Under the pieces are notes generated by a model. That model was not told the origin of the DNA and did not search any database. It was given only the letters and a program-made list of their open reading frames with translations. The translations under genes were made by a program, and so were the position numbers. Of a stretch of DNA of 64,000 bases, positions 22,969-33,319 are shown piece after piece. Source of the stretch: Uloborus plumipes. Lineage: Eukaryota > Arthropoda > Arachnida > Araneae > Uloboridae. Every line of letters starts with the position of its first letter. The stretch's first letter is position 1. The stretch lies in assembly GCA_038373865.1 (NCBI GenBank), contig JAXGGA010004692.1, positions 1 through 64,000 of the forward strand, given 5' to 3'.

Positions 22969-24650
22969 CACTGCAAAAAATGAACTGTTGTTTTTACAGT
23001 ATACCGTAAAATGGGGTTAATCGGAACACTTTTCAGCTTTGATTGTAAAAAAAGCAGTTAAAAGATTTTTTTTGAATTTGATTTTCTGGATAAAAACTTC
23101 GGTCTTGCTTTACTTTTGATATTCTAAGCAAACACAAAACATTTTGAACAGTTATTATGAAAATATATAGGAAATTAAGGGTGTTCCGAATCACCCCGCT
23201 GATAGGGGTCAATCGGAACACATGTTAAAATTTTTATTTTTTTCCATTTAACCTGTAATAGTTGTCACAAACATGAGTAATATTGATGGGGGAGAACAAG
23301 AACAGATAATTACTGTCAAATAAAAGTATAATTTCAATACCAGTAAACGTTTATAATTTGTCAAAATTCAAAATAATTTTGAACTTATGAAAAATGAAAA
23401 GTAATTTTAAAAAATGCTTTTGAATTGAAATACAAAGATTTAACACGAATGGAAGTCGCTCATGTCGTCCATAAATATGTACTTGTCCTTAAAACTAGCA
23501 ATTGTGACTTGGCTTAAGTTTTTTCATAGCATCTTCTGGGATGATCTCTGCCTTTTCTTTAGTTTCTTAAAATCTCTGGGTTTCGGGGATTGTCCTGAAA
23601 GATTTTTTCGCTTATTCATCACTGTCTGTGTGCTTGCCTTTTGCTATATAAAGTCTATATGACTTTCCCCTCGTATTTTAAATAAAAAGAAGTCTCCTGG
23701 AGAAAAAATCTTATGAAATCTGCAACTTTTTGTCATTCTAAGATCTAGTTGCTCACGAGAAAGGATAAACAGTAATAAATCCTTGTCCTTGTCTTGATTA
23801 GAGGAATTGGGGTTAGAATCTTGATTTTTCAAACAGTTTCCTCCAAATAAGTTTGAATTGGAACAACAGAACAAAGTGTTCCGATTCACCCAGCAATTTT
23901 TTTTCCTATGGCATTTTTCAGAATTCTTCATTTTTATGACATAATTTATAAAAAATGTAAATTTCAATGTGGTATTCTGTTGTTCAGATACATGTATAAT
24001 TGAAACATACCACTCTTAGGTTTAAAATATAAGAAGGTTTGTTCTTGCATATGAAGTTTTGCAGTCTATGAAAATATGATGTTTTCTAGCATTCCACGTG
24101 CAGCCCTCCTTAGAAGCCAGTAGCGTTGGCAGATTGACAAAAGTAATTTTTTCCTACTTCCAATGATCTTACCTTTTTAAAAAAAAATTTAATGGCGAAA
24201 AATACCCAATAGTATATTTTTGAAGAATTTCTTTGTGCGGTCTGGAAGTTTTGTTCCGATTGACCCCGCTGTTCCTATACACCCCATTTTACGGTAATAC
24301 TGGCAGCCGAAGTTCCAATTTAAAACTGTAAAATGCACAGTAATAAAGTGTAAAACTAGCACTTTTACAGTTGCTTTCTGCAAAGTTAGCGATTTTAGTT
24401 CATTGCCGTAAAATTTAGCTGCATAATACTGGCAGCAGAGGTTCCAGTTTAAAGCAGTAAAATGCACGGTAATAAACTGTTAGATTAGCAATTCTACGGT
24501 TTATTCTTGTAAAATTAGCAATTTAACAGTTTATTACTGTAAAAGTAGCAATTGTACATTTTAGTACTGTAAAATTAGCAGCTTTTACAGTTTATTACTA
24601 TAAAATTAACTGTATTATACTGTTAAAACAACATTCACTTTTTTACAGCG
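22969..24650. mobile_element. MITE with CRCTGYAAAAAA ends, host of a nested element
   Basis: The left end is CACTGCAAAAAATGAACTGT. The right end in reverse is CGCTGTAAAAAAGTGAATGT, followed on both sides by GTTGTTTT-ACAGTATAATAC once the insertion is removed. The right part (24300-24640) consists of degenerate units around ACTGTAAAATTAGCA. No coding potential of its own. Confidence 0.75.
23002..24296. mobile_element. TA-site DNA transposon remnant (Tc1/mariner/pogo-like)
   Basis: TA dinucleotides at 23002-23003 and 24295-24296 bound the inverted ends CCGTAAAATGGGG and CCCCATTTTACGG. Comparison with the other arm of the host MITE confirms insertion at a single TA. The motif GTTCCGATT-ACCC recurs several times inside. 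A minus-strand open stretch at 23644-23967 (PGDFFLFKIRG) and in-frame remnants below it resemble a decayed transposase tail of the pogo type; this is weak. Confidence 0.7.
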
Positions 24651-24712
24651 AATAAATATAATAAAATCAGAAGAGAAGCTCTTTTATTTGCTGAGAATCT
24701 TCCCCTGCAAAG

Positions 24713-25035
24713 CAGACGTTCCCAAACTATTCTGATTCGCTGCACCTAGGGACGTCATTTCAAGTTTTTCCAGGGAGGGGGGGGGGGGGGCAAAGGGTCC
24801 AAACACAATGCAATTTTGTCGGAAAACATTAAAAACCACGCCCACTTATATGTAAATGCATTGATTTCTCAAAGTTAGGGGGGGGGGGGCAATTGACCTC
24901 CCTGCCCCCCTAAATGACGGGCCTGGCTGCACCCTTTCAAGAATAAGAATTTTCTCGCGGTACCCTAGTCTATCCCTATTATGTACAACGGGCACATCTC
25001 GCCTCTTCCTATGGCACCCAGTTTGGGGAACCCTG
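24713..25035. mobile_element. hAT-like MITE carrying a second MITE
   Basis: The ends are CAGACGTTCCCAAACT and, in reverse, CAGGGTTCCCCAAACT. Flanking octamers CTGCAAAG and CTGTAGGG match at 5/8, so the TSD is only suggestive. Confidence 0.6.
24747..24925. mobile_element. ~175-bp hAT-like MITE family F3, copy 1
   Basis: Starts TAGGGACGTCATTTCAAG (CAG mutated to TAG) and ends CTAAATGACGGGCCTG. Exact TSD GCTGCACC at 24739-24746 and 24926-24933. Contains a G15 and a G12 run. Two sister copies are at 49115-49267 and 54984-55160. Confidence 0.85.
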
Positions 25036-25053
25036 CTGTAGGGTTTGGGGTCA

Positions 25054-25620
25054 AAATGTCGCGGCCGAAATGTCGCGGGCCAAAATGTCGCGGCAAAAAT
25101 GTCGCCGAGCCAAAATGTCGCGGGCTAAAATGTCGCGGGCCAAAATGTCGCCGGTCCAAAATGTCGCCGAGCCAAAATGTCGCGGGCTAAAATGTCGCGG
25201 GCCAAAATGTCGCCGGTCCAAAATGTCGCCGAGCCGAAATGTCGCGGGCTAAAATGTCGCGGGCCAAAATGTCGCCGGTCCAAAATATCGTCTGCCCAAA
25301 ATGTCGCGGGCCAAAATGTCGCCGGGCCAGAATGTCGCCGGTCAAAAATGTCGCCAGGCCAAAATGTCGCCGGTCAAAAATGTCGCCGGGCCAAAATGTC
25401 GCCGGTCAAAAATGTCGCCGGGCCAAAATGTCGCCAGTCAAAAATGTCGCCGGGCCAGAATGTCGCCGGTCCAAAATGTCGCCAGTCCAAAATGTCGCCG
25501 GGCCAAAATGTCGCCGGTCAAAAAGGTCGCCGGGCCAAAATGTCGCCGGTCCAAAATAACGCCGGTCCGAAAGGCCGCCGGTCCAAAATGTTTCCAGTCC
25601 AAAATATAGCCGTTCCTAAA
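25054..25620 (+). repeat. 16-bp minisatellite array, + orientation
   Basis: About 35 units of the form CGGTCCAAAATGTCGC with variants (GGGCCAAAATGTCGCC, GGTCAAAAATGTCGCC). Units degrade towards 25620. The period of about 16 opens long repetitive reading frames in all three frames, which are artefacts of the repeat. Confidence 0.95.
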
Positions 25621-25857
25621 TGACACTAAGTGCATAGTACAGATTTAATGTTTCCAGCAATTCACAAATTCAATGCAGCTTAATTATGTAGCTCAATTTT
25701 ACTAATAAGCTTATCACGATATGATAAATACACCTGTTTAGTAACTTTTTTTAAACGTATCAGTTTAGAAAATTAGCTTAATTTATTAACAAAAATGTAA
25801 CTAAATTGATTTCTTCTAACGCTTAAATTATTTAAGTACCAAAATAATGCCATAGTT

Positions 25858-27571
25858 CAGGGGTCTCCAACCTTTTTTACTCGGGGGCCAAATTGAAAAT
25901 TTTTGGAAGCGAAGCGGGCCAACGGTCCAAAAATAGTTCAGTTCATGTTTTTTTTTTTTTTTTGTAACATTACGGAAACTCGTAAAATTTAGAGAGCAGT
26001 TCAGAAAACTGAAATAAAAGTCATTTTTTCCCACAAAATGTATTTTGCTCTCCAAAAGGAGTTAAAAAAAAAAAAAAAAGCCAAACGAGACTAAAAACTA
26101 AATCCTTGCAATGTACTACAATTTTATTAAATGAATTTTATGTATTAATGATGATAAGAAACTTAACAATAAATGAGGACAGAGCAAGTGCAACGCTTAG
26201 GACAATTTTTAATGAGAAGATTGCATTTGTTAGCCTCTTAAAATTTCAGTCCATTTAGGGTCAAACTTTGTAGTTCCGATCATTAAAGTTGATTTTAAAT
26301 GTTCATTTGATAAAGAGGATCTGTACTTAGATTTAACATACTTCATTTTTGAAAATGTCTGCTCACACTTGTAGGTAGACCCAAAAAGAGAAAACATAAC
26401 TCGAGCGTGATTTTTTATGTTCTTAAAGTCTTTTTCCGGGAGAGAACTGTAAAATGAAAGTAGATTACCTTCTTTTTGGCATTCCTGGAAAGCAGTATTG
26501 AGTGAGTCATTGGTAGTAAGTTCGATGACTTCAAGTTGGATTTCAGCAGGCACTTTGCCTATTTCGCAGTTAAAAGGGTTTTGAAAAATCTGGATATCAT
26601 CTGATGCACGGTCAAAGACTTCAAAACGGCTCTTAAATTCCTCTCGTAGGTTAGACATGATATCCTAAAACGTATTCCTTGGGAAAGGAAGCAGTACTTA
26701 ATTCACTTAAGTTTTTACACGTTTCAAAGTGATCAAAGTTCATCTATCCTACAACTACATCCATTACTTCAGCTACATTCATGTGAATCCCGCACAACGC
26801 TTGTTGAGGGATAATACAGTGAAAAACCATGGGTGTAATTCCTCCAGCTGTTTTCACAGAATTACATATGTTTCCAACTACTCTAGTTTTTGTGCCAGAC
26901 ATATATTTTCCTCATTCTGTAGCTACACTTTTTAGACGTGTGAAATCAACGCCCGAGATCAGAAATGGTCTCACTTACTTCTTACTTTACTGAAAATTTT
27001 GTCTCCGGTCACATTGCTCTCCATAGAGTGAACACCAGCCAATTCTTCTGTGATTTTAAATTCTCTGTTCACACCACGAACAAATAAAAGTACTTGAACC
27101 GAGTCAGTAACATCATTTGATTCATCCAGAGCGATTGAGAACCATTCAAAATCCTTACAAGCGTCTTATAGCTGATGAACCATGTTATTTCCAATATCTT
27201 CAGTGCGACGAGCCACTGTGTTCGCCGACAAACTTATAGCGCTGAACAATGAAAGTTTATCAGGGAATGCCCAATGCTAGGGGTCTAAAGAGAGAATGTG
27301 AAGCAGAGAAAAGAGATTTGTTCTCGGAAAGGGTAACAAAGAGAGATGGTTATTACCGTCGAAAAAAGTAAAAAAAAAATTAAAAAGCTTTGCATTAAAG
27401 TTTGAATAGTTTTTTATTTATTATTTGACGTATTCACTATGAGATCGTCACTGTTCTAATTAATTTAGCAAAAAAAATATTTTTTTTTTTTAAAAAGGGA
27501 GGAAAAGTGAAAAAAAACAGATTTTTCCGCGGGCCGGAACCGGCCCGCGGGCCGTAGGTTGGAGAGCCCTG
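25858..27571 (-). mobile_element. hAT transposon with decayed transposase
   Basis: The ends are CAGGGGTCTCCAACCTTTTT and, in reverse from the right, CAGGGCTCTCCAACCTACGG. Exact TSD CCATAGTT at 25850-25857 and 27572-27579. The subterminal GGGCC/CGGCCC palindromes match hAT elements of the group whose transposase was domesticated as the C-terminal part of vertebrate GTF2IRD2. At 1714 bp it is internally deleted. Confidence 0.93.
26230..27290 (-). pseudogene. hAT transposase pseudogene (GTF2IRD2/DUF4371-like)
   Basis: Minus-strand remnants in order: SLSANTVARRTEDIGNNM and, after a stop, FEWFSIALDESNDVTDSVQV and LLFVRGVNREFKITEELAG (about 27230-26960); then HCIIPQQALCG (about 26800); then an open 142-codon segment, 26230-26658, starting SNLREEFKSRF and ending with the dimerisation-type motif FGSTYKCEQTFSKMKYVKSK. 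The N-terminal zinc finger and the part between the second and third blocks are missing. There are several stops (QL*DACK, RSK*). It cannot make a working transposase. It belongs to the hAT element delimited by TSDs around it and is unrelated to the serpins. Confidence 0.85.
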
Positions 27572-27885
27572 CCATAGTTTATTCAGGGCTGTACTAGGGC
27601 CCAGGGACGCTAAATTTCTTCCTTTTTAATACGCTTTTATTAGTTTCACATGTGGGTTTGTTTGTTTTTTGTTTGTTTGTTTGTAGGTATGTAACTCTGA
27701 CAAGGGGACCTTACAGGTTGTCACTCACCGATTTTGATGAGTTTTATATATTATGTAGAGGGACCCACCCTAAGTATTTTAGCAAAAGGATATGCCCCAA
27801 TGCGCCTTAGTTTCCGAGATATAACGACGATCCAAAGTTCAGCTCGAAGTTATTATAGAGGTACGGTTGAGCAGTGGTCACAACA

Positions 27886-27955
27886 GCGGCCGTAGCCCAG
27901 TGAGCAAGGTCCCCCACTTCGACCGCTGGAGGTCTGGGGATCGAGTCCCGTGACG
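27886..27955 (+). other. tRNA-like sequence, left arm of the foldback
   Basis: Begins GCGGCCGTAGCCCAGTGAGC (A-box-like) and ends with GGGGATCGAGTCCCGTGACG (B-box-like, one mismatch to GGTTCGANTCC). Length ~70, but acceptor-stem pairing is poor, so it is a tRNA-derived module and not a gene. Confidence 0.5.
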
Positions 27956-28086
27956 TATTTTTTTTTTCTTTAATATCGAAAAAAATTCGATAGTTAATGG
28001 AAAATCGTTTAATTATTCATTTTTATTTTATTTATTTATTCATTTAGAAAATATTTTTTTTTTTCAATTTTTAATATTGTTAATTC

Positions 28087-28153
28087 ACGGGACTCGATCC
28101 CCAGACCTCCAGCGGTCGGAGTGGGGGACCTTGCTCACTGGGCTACGGCCGCT
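28087..28153 (-). other. tRNA-like sequence, right arm of the foldback
   Basis: Mirror copy of 27886-27955 on the minus strand with only a few differences. Confidence 0.5.
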
Positions 28154-28617
28154 GTTGTGCCCACTGCTCAACCGTACCTCTGTAACAACTTCGAGCTGAA
28201 CTTTGGATCGTTATATCTCAAAAACTAAGGCGCATTGAGGAATATATTTTTGCTAAAATACTTAGGGTGGGTCCCTCTACATAATATATAAAACTCATCA
28301 AAATCGGTGAGTGATAACCTGTAAGGTCCCCTTGTGAGTCAAAGATAAAATTCACGTTCTTTACAAACGTAAAAGTAATATGTTAAAAACCATTATTATT
28401 ACTAAAGGCTAAACTATATTGCATGTTGATGCATAATAAGTGCATTTGCCATTAGTTCTGAGTAGGGCATCGATCGTCCACAAAATGCATATTATAAGTG
28501 CAAGTAAACTTAGCGGATATTCAACAGTTTTCAAAATCTTCTTTTGAATTTGATTTACTCTAAAAGCGTATTTTTTAGTTTTTTTTAAAGTATATTTAGG
28601 ATTATTTCTTTTTTTCA

Positions 28618-29034
28618 CACTAAGAAATTAAACAAATAAATTTGCTGTAAAGGCTTTTTTTTTTGCCTTTTGCAAAAACGGAATACCGTTTAATCACCGC
28701 GTAGCCGGCAATTTTCTTCTAGAACATTTTCTTTAAGAGTTATTGGGGACGTTTGAAATCAAATTAGTTCATGTAATTATTGCTTTCTTTGTAACAACTA
28801 AGTGGTGGAAGGGGAGGTGAAATTTCAAGAGAAAAAATGGTATTATATTCAACTCCACATTTAAATACTGATTGTAACGAAGGTACAGTACTATGTCTGA
28901 GCTGATTAACGCCAGAAATGAATAAGCATCTCTACCTTTAAGATTCTTCTACAAACAAAATTTTGTCTGAATACTTGCATTACTTCTTGATATACATCAC
29001 TCACAAATAATGAAAAATAAAAAGTTCAATTGCT
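28618..29034. other. Unassigned AT-rich DNA
   Basis: Nothing recognisable seen. Confidence 0.4.
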
Positions 29035-29340
29035 CTGCTTCCTCGATGATGTGGCGTATCTTCTGAAGGCTTCTTATGGGCCAATTTTTATTTGATTTCG
29101 TCTGAACCTTCTTCAGACATAGTAATCACGCTATGCTGAAAACGTTCCATTACATTCTTGCATGTAAAAACTTGGAAGAACTAGCGGCAAAAACCAATCA
29201 GCACTGAACCACATATTCGTTGGTATATGTATGTACCGAATTTCATTCCAATTTACGCAGTAAGTTTTGTGGTAGAGTCGCCCCAAAAAAATAAACGATA
29301 AAATTGAATTCAGCACACATCAGAACGTGTAAATTCTTCC
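29035..29340. repeat. Dispersed repeat related to 40290-41013
   Basis: Shares in order a GGNCCAATTTT-ATTTGATTNCG segment and a 3' part with CAGCACACATCAGAACGTGTA and CCAATACTTTCTT. It matches the repeat that precedes the F2 copy near 41 kb. Diverged and non-coding. Confidence 0.5.
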
Positions 29341-29867
29341 AAATTGACAATTTTTCACTGATCCAATACTTTCTTTTACACATTTTATGAAGAAGAAAAT
29401 AAAAACACCTCTATCACTTAAATTATATAGACTTGCTTTCGATCATGTAAGAAATTTTAACAAAAACAAATGTCAAACATTGTATATCTGTCTTATTCAT
29501 TTCACATTTCTTCAACTTCTTTTTTAACACATAAATTTTCCTTTCGATATCAATTAAACTTGGCTTGAGCTGCTAATCTATTCGTTTTTAAGTTGGTAGA
29601 TAGCGAGTCACGGTGAAATAAGCTATTGTAAATAAATAACGGACGCTTGTTTGATAACTATTTGTTTCTTGGAAAACGCTCGAAACGGTTACAAGCCGAA
29701 AGGGTAATTTTTTTTTTAGTATTTTTCAAAAATTTTAGTCCATTCTATCATTAACGCACACGTTCATCAACAGCAATTAGCAATCTTTTGCTAATTTGGT
29801 GTAAAAAAGCCTTTTCATATAATTTAATTTTTGGTACTATCAATGTCGGATCTTCTACATTTTTGTC
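29341..29867. other. Unassigned AT-rich DNA
   Basis: Nothing recognisable seen before the second minisatellite. Confidence 0.4.
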
Positions 29868-30443
29868 TGACGACATTTGAACTGGCGACATTTTTGACCG
29901 GCGACATTTTGGACAGGCGACACTTTGGACACGCGACAATTTTGACCGACGACATTTTGAACACGCGACATTTTTGACCGGCGACATTTTGAACACGCGA
30001 CATTTTTGACCGGCGACATTTTGGACACGCGACATTTTTGACCGGCGACATTTTGGACACGCGACATTTTTGACCGGCGACATTTCGGACACGCGACATT
30101 TTGGACCGGCGACATTTCGGACACACGACATTTTGGACCGGCGACATTTTGGCCCACGACATTTTGGACCTTCGACATTTTTGCTCGCGACATTTTGGAC
30201 CGCGACATTTTGGACCGGCGACATTTTGACCAGCGACATTTTAGACCGCGACATTTTGGCCCGGCGACATTTTGGACCGGCGACATTTTGACCAGCGACA
30301 TTTTAGACCGCGACATTTTGGCCCGGCGACATTTTGGACCGGCGACATTTCGACCCGCGACATTTCGGCCGGCGACATTTTTTCCCAGCGACATTTTGGC
30401 CGCGACATTTTGGCCCACGACATTTCGGCCGCGACATTTTGGG
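29868..30443 (-). repeat. 16-bp minisatellite array, inverted orientation
   Basis: About 35 units of GCGACATTTTGGACCG, the reverse complement of the unit at 25054-25620, with local higher-order variants (ATTTTTGACCG alternating with ATTTTGGACAC at 29930-30070). The most degenerate units lie at the inner edge, as in the left array. Confidence 0.95.
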
Positions 30444-30556
30444 CGTATACCCTGCTGTAGAGGGTTGAGGACAGTGACTGTAGAGGTTTGAGGTGGGTTC
30501 GTCGTTAAGTACATGTATTAACTCAGTAGGGTTCTTTCGTAATATATGTCTTAAAG

Positions 30557-31073
30557 CAACATTTCCCAATCTTTTTTGGCTTGCGTACCACTTGGTTGTA
30601 TAACATCCTAAATTGTACCACATCGTAAAAATGATTGCATTTCGTGAGATTTTTTTTATTGCGAGTGTGTTTGTTTGTTTCCATTGACCTCGTTTGCATG
30701 TCACATGAGAGAAATTTAAATGGTTGTAAAAATATATTAAAAACAAATTAAGTTATGCTGTTATTATGTTCAAATATTTCTATAAAATACGTTAAATGCA
30801 ACACTTGTGTTTGTTTCGAAAAACATAACCTGTTGAAATTTACTGATGGAAAAAGCAAAATTTTAAAGTGCAGCACATATATAACTACAAAACTAAGCGA
30901 TATTGATTGCTGGAATATAGCTAATTTTTATGAATTAAAGGAACAAAAATATCTGTGACATTATTTCATTGATTTATATTTTATGTCCGCCATTACTGAT
31001 TATTTTTCGTGTACTACCAACTAGCAAGTTGCGTACCACCAGTGGTACGCGTACCACAGGTTGGGAAACGCTG
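30557..31073. mobile_element. hAT-like MITE, 517 bp
   Basis: The left end is CAACATTTCCCAATCTTTTT; the right end in reverse is CAGCGTTTCCCAACCTGTGG. The octamers TCTTAAAG and TCTTATGG match at 6/8. Contains GTGGTACGCGTACCAC palindromic motifs near the right end. Confidence 0.7.
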
Positions 31074-31501
31074 TCTTATGGCAAGTAGTCTAATGACTCT
31101 CTTTGTTTCCAATTTGTGGAGAGCGCTTCTGCAAGGAAGCATAAAATAATTTGAAGAGGACAAGAACTTATACCAACAAATCATTTTTGGGAAAATATAA
31201 ACTCCTTTGTGCTCAAAAATAAAAGCAAATAATACAATGTTTAAACAGTACAAACGAGCAGGAATACGCAGACACGTGTTTCGGCATTGCAAGAAACAAC
31301 TTTTTAAATGCACAGAATGTGAAGGCATTCGACATCTTTACATGTCTGCGTCATGTGCTTTCTCAATATTATCGATTGCTGATAATTTCAACGGCAGCGG
31401 GTTGAAGACCACTGATTTAGCACATATATATCTTACCTGCTTGGCACGTTTCATAGATACAAAATGCTTATCACACGATGAAAGTAAATTTGGTACTTAC
31501 G
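31074..31501. other. Unassigned intergenic DNA
   Basis: A 113-codon + strand ORF (31207-31548) has no recognisable domain and runs into the next MITE. Probably not a gene. Confidence 0.4.
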
Positions 31502-31703
31502 TATTAACTTCACCGCAGCTACAGATTTGGCGGCAAAAACAGACTTAGCGGTTTATTTGGAGGGTTTTTTTTTTTTTTTTTTGCCATTTGTTTTTTGTAC
31601 AAGCACATAGTTATATAAAACCGCCAAAAAAAAAAAAAAAGCCGTCAAATGAAATGCCAAATTTGTTTTTACCACCAAATCTGTAGCTGTGGTAAAGTTA
31701 ATA
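31502..31703. mobile_element. ~200-bp inverted-repeat MITE
   Basis: The arms begin TATTAACTTCACCGCAGCTA and its near complement at 31660-31703, with GGCGG/CCGCC and poly-T/poly-A around the centre. It lies ~230 bp downstream of the serpin B stop. Confidence 0.7.
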
Positions 31704-31930
31704 TGTAAAAATTTCGTTTTATAAAGAAGAGTTATGTGACAGAGTGGAAAACTCTCCTATTATGGGTGTTCAATAAAAAGGACACAACAGCAAATAGGGA
31801 AGAGCAGGAAACGCAAGTAAATGTTATTGCAGAAATGTCACGACGTACATAATCGTTTTCTGCACTAAAACGAGGATCAACAACTTGATAAAGACCAATG
31901 ACCTGATATGAGTAACTAGATAACTTTGTT

Positions 31931-33091
31931 TTATAATTCCGCGACTTTGCCAAGAAACAAAATCATATCACTTCTTAAATCATAAACAGCAAAAATAAAT
32001 GGGTGGTCCACCACAACAGTAGTATCACCCACGTCGCATTTTGTCACGAACACTGTGGCCGCAGAAGCTTCACTACCTTCCTCATTAATGTCAATCACAG
32101 CTCTATGCGTGATATCAGATATCACCACACCTTCAGAACTACTAATTCCACCGAATTCTGCAGTCTCGCCGAACATTTTTTCCAGTCCAGAGCATTGGAG
32201 AAAGGATTTGACAGATTTGGAATATTCCAAGCGAAACCTCGGCAGTTCCAGATGAATCTTCCTCTTGTGCATGTCTCTCCTCATGTCTTGGATAAAAGTT
32301 GGCGTTAATTCGTCTTCGAATGCTTCCAAGGTGACCTTGGACGTAGGCAACAACACCAACATTGCAATATCTTCTGCCCTGAAAGGTAACTGAACAACTT
32401 GATATTCATCGGTCTCCAAACATAGTAGGGTACCTTTCAAATGCATCATTTCCACTTCTTTCGCGTTGTCATCATCTTCATGGTTGTAGAAACACTGAAG
32501 AACAGTCGATTGCTTGTCGAATGGCTGAAGCCAAGATCCATTAAAATATATTCCATTTAGCAAGACCATAATATCCGACGCATTAAATGATTCCATAATC
32601 TGACTCATCATATGCGTCTTATTCTGAACCCATTCCTTAACATCTTTGCCTATTTGACTGGACTCTTTATCGAAATTTATTTCTGTTATGGAACTTTTGA
32701 ATTTTGACTCGACGATTGTTTTGAATTCTTCTTTAACTACACAACTGGAATGAACAAGCAAGGAAGTGGCAAATTCCAAAACACAACCACTTTGATTTTT
32801 ATCCAAGTCCGCCAGAAATTGTTGAACAGAAGACGAAATATCTTCCTTATTCATGTTTGCTGTGTCATACCCAAGGATTTCTTGCATTTCTGTTTCGGTT
32901 TCGCCCTCAGCCCCACAATACAGCATCGCCAAACATGTAGAAAGACTGAAAGGTGAGAAGAATACATTCCCAAATTCTCGGTTCAACAGCTTGAACAATC
33001 GAACTGCAAAGTCGTTATGTGTTTGGACGAAAGGCGCAATCTCAGATTCGAAGGACCCAGAATCGACTGATTCGATGATGTCTTCTTCCAC
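31931..33091 (-). CDS. Serpin B, main coding exon
   Basis: A 386-residue exon with complete serpin architecture: NVFFSPFSLSTCLAMLYCGA, LNGIYFNGSW, LPFRAEDIAMLVLLP, LPRFRLEYSKSV, hinge EEGSEASAAT, and signature VDHPFIFAVYD, ending LGKVAEL. The exon begins at 33091 after the acceptor TTGCTATTTTGCAG in phase 0. An in-frame upstream TTG is intronic and not a start. The first exon is not identified. The hinge is small-residue-rich, so it should be inhibitory. Counting 17 residues from the first Glu of EEG puts P1 at Asp in TKCD-VGD, and counting back from the PF of the signature gives the same residue. An acidic P1 would point to a caspase- or granzyme-like target or an unusual protease. It is the most diverged of the five serpins and has an acidic N-terminal extension (EEDIIESVDSGSFESE). 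Confidence 0.93.
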   Translation of the reverse strand: MEEDIIESVDSGSFESEIAPFVQTHNDFAVRLFKLLNREFGNVFFSPFSLSTCLAMLYCGAEGETETEMQEILGYDTANMNKEDISSSVQQFLADLDKNQSGCVLEFATSLLVHSSCVVKEEFKTIVESKFKSSITEINFDKESSQIGKDVKEWVQNKTHMMSQIMESFNASDIMVLLNGIYFNGSWLQPFDKQSTVLQCFYNHEDDDNAKEVEMMHLKGTLLCLETDEYQVVQLPFRAEDIAMLVLLPTSKVTLEAFEDELTPTFIQDMRRDMHKRKIHLELPRFRLEYSKSVKSFLQCSGLEKMFGETAEFGGISSSEGVVISDITHRAVIDINEEGSEASAATVFVTKCDVGDTTVVVDHPFIFAVYDLRSDMILFLGKVAEL

Positions 33092-33319
33092 CTGCAAAAT
33101 AGCAAGAGAAATTTCCAGTAAGTCACTTTGAGTTTAAGAATGGACAATTACAGACTAATCAGCAAGAAATTCCCTTAAAGAAAATCAACTACTTCTATTA
33201 CTGCCTACTAAGTACAATGCAAAAAGGAAGCATTGTATCTCGAAAATTTCCCGCTCAAATTTCAAAATACACCGTTAAAAATTCAGGAAAACTTTACGGT
33301 AAATATTACTGTAAAATGC

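Larger units (their letters stand above)
27701..28334. mobile_element. Foldback element with a tRNA-like sequence in each arm
   Basis: Long, nearly perfect inverted arms (~250 bp each) start CAAGGGGACCTTACAGGTT and surround an AT-rich loop. The 3-bp flank TGA is present at 27698-27700 and 28335-28337. The sister F7 copy lacks the element at the same point (CTCTGAATAAAAGAT). A 3-bp TSD with long TIRs suggests a Harbinger- or CACTA-like MITE; family not determined. No ORF. Confidence 0.85.
27621..28617. repeat. Dispersed repeat family F7, copy A, split by a foldback
   Basis: The segments 27621-27700 and 28335-28617 (AATACGCTTTTATTAGTTTC, ATAAAATTCACGTTCTTT, AACTTAGCGGATATTCAA) are collinear with 36754-37545. 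Removing the foldback restores a continuous match. Confidence 0.75.
25053..30445. mobile_element. Candidate composite element bounded by inverted minisatellite arrays
   Basis: The two 16-bp arrays (25054-25620 and 29868-30443) face inwards in opposite orientation and start with the same sequence, CAAAATGTCGCGGCCGAAAT. The outer flanks share CCCTGCTGTAG followed by GGG within a few bases (25031-25043 and 30449-30462), which could be a target duplication. Inside lie a complete hAT element, a repeat with a foldback, and ~1 kb of unassigned DNA. Interpretation as a single mobile unit is inference. Confidence 0.4.

Noticed and set aside
23033..23967. Intact pogo/Tigger transposase gene
   Set aside because: Only short minus-strand fragments broken by stops; kept as evidence within the element, not as a gene.
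27886..28153. True tRNA genes in the foldback arms, and at 4958, 33769, 34488 and 38805
   Set aside because: B boxes are good but cloverleaf pairing, especially the acceptor stems, is poor; better explained as tRNA-derived SINE or MITE parts.
25054..30443. CRISPR array interpretation of the 16-bp and 295-bp repeats
   Set aside because: No unique spacers of constant size, no cas genes, and clearly eukaryotic surroundings.
25177..30514. Long repetitive reading frames (MSPVQNVAGPKCRR-type) across the two minisatellites
   Set aside because: Open in several frames and on both strands because of the 16-bp unit; no start context, splice sites or conservation.
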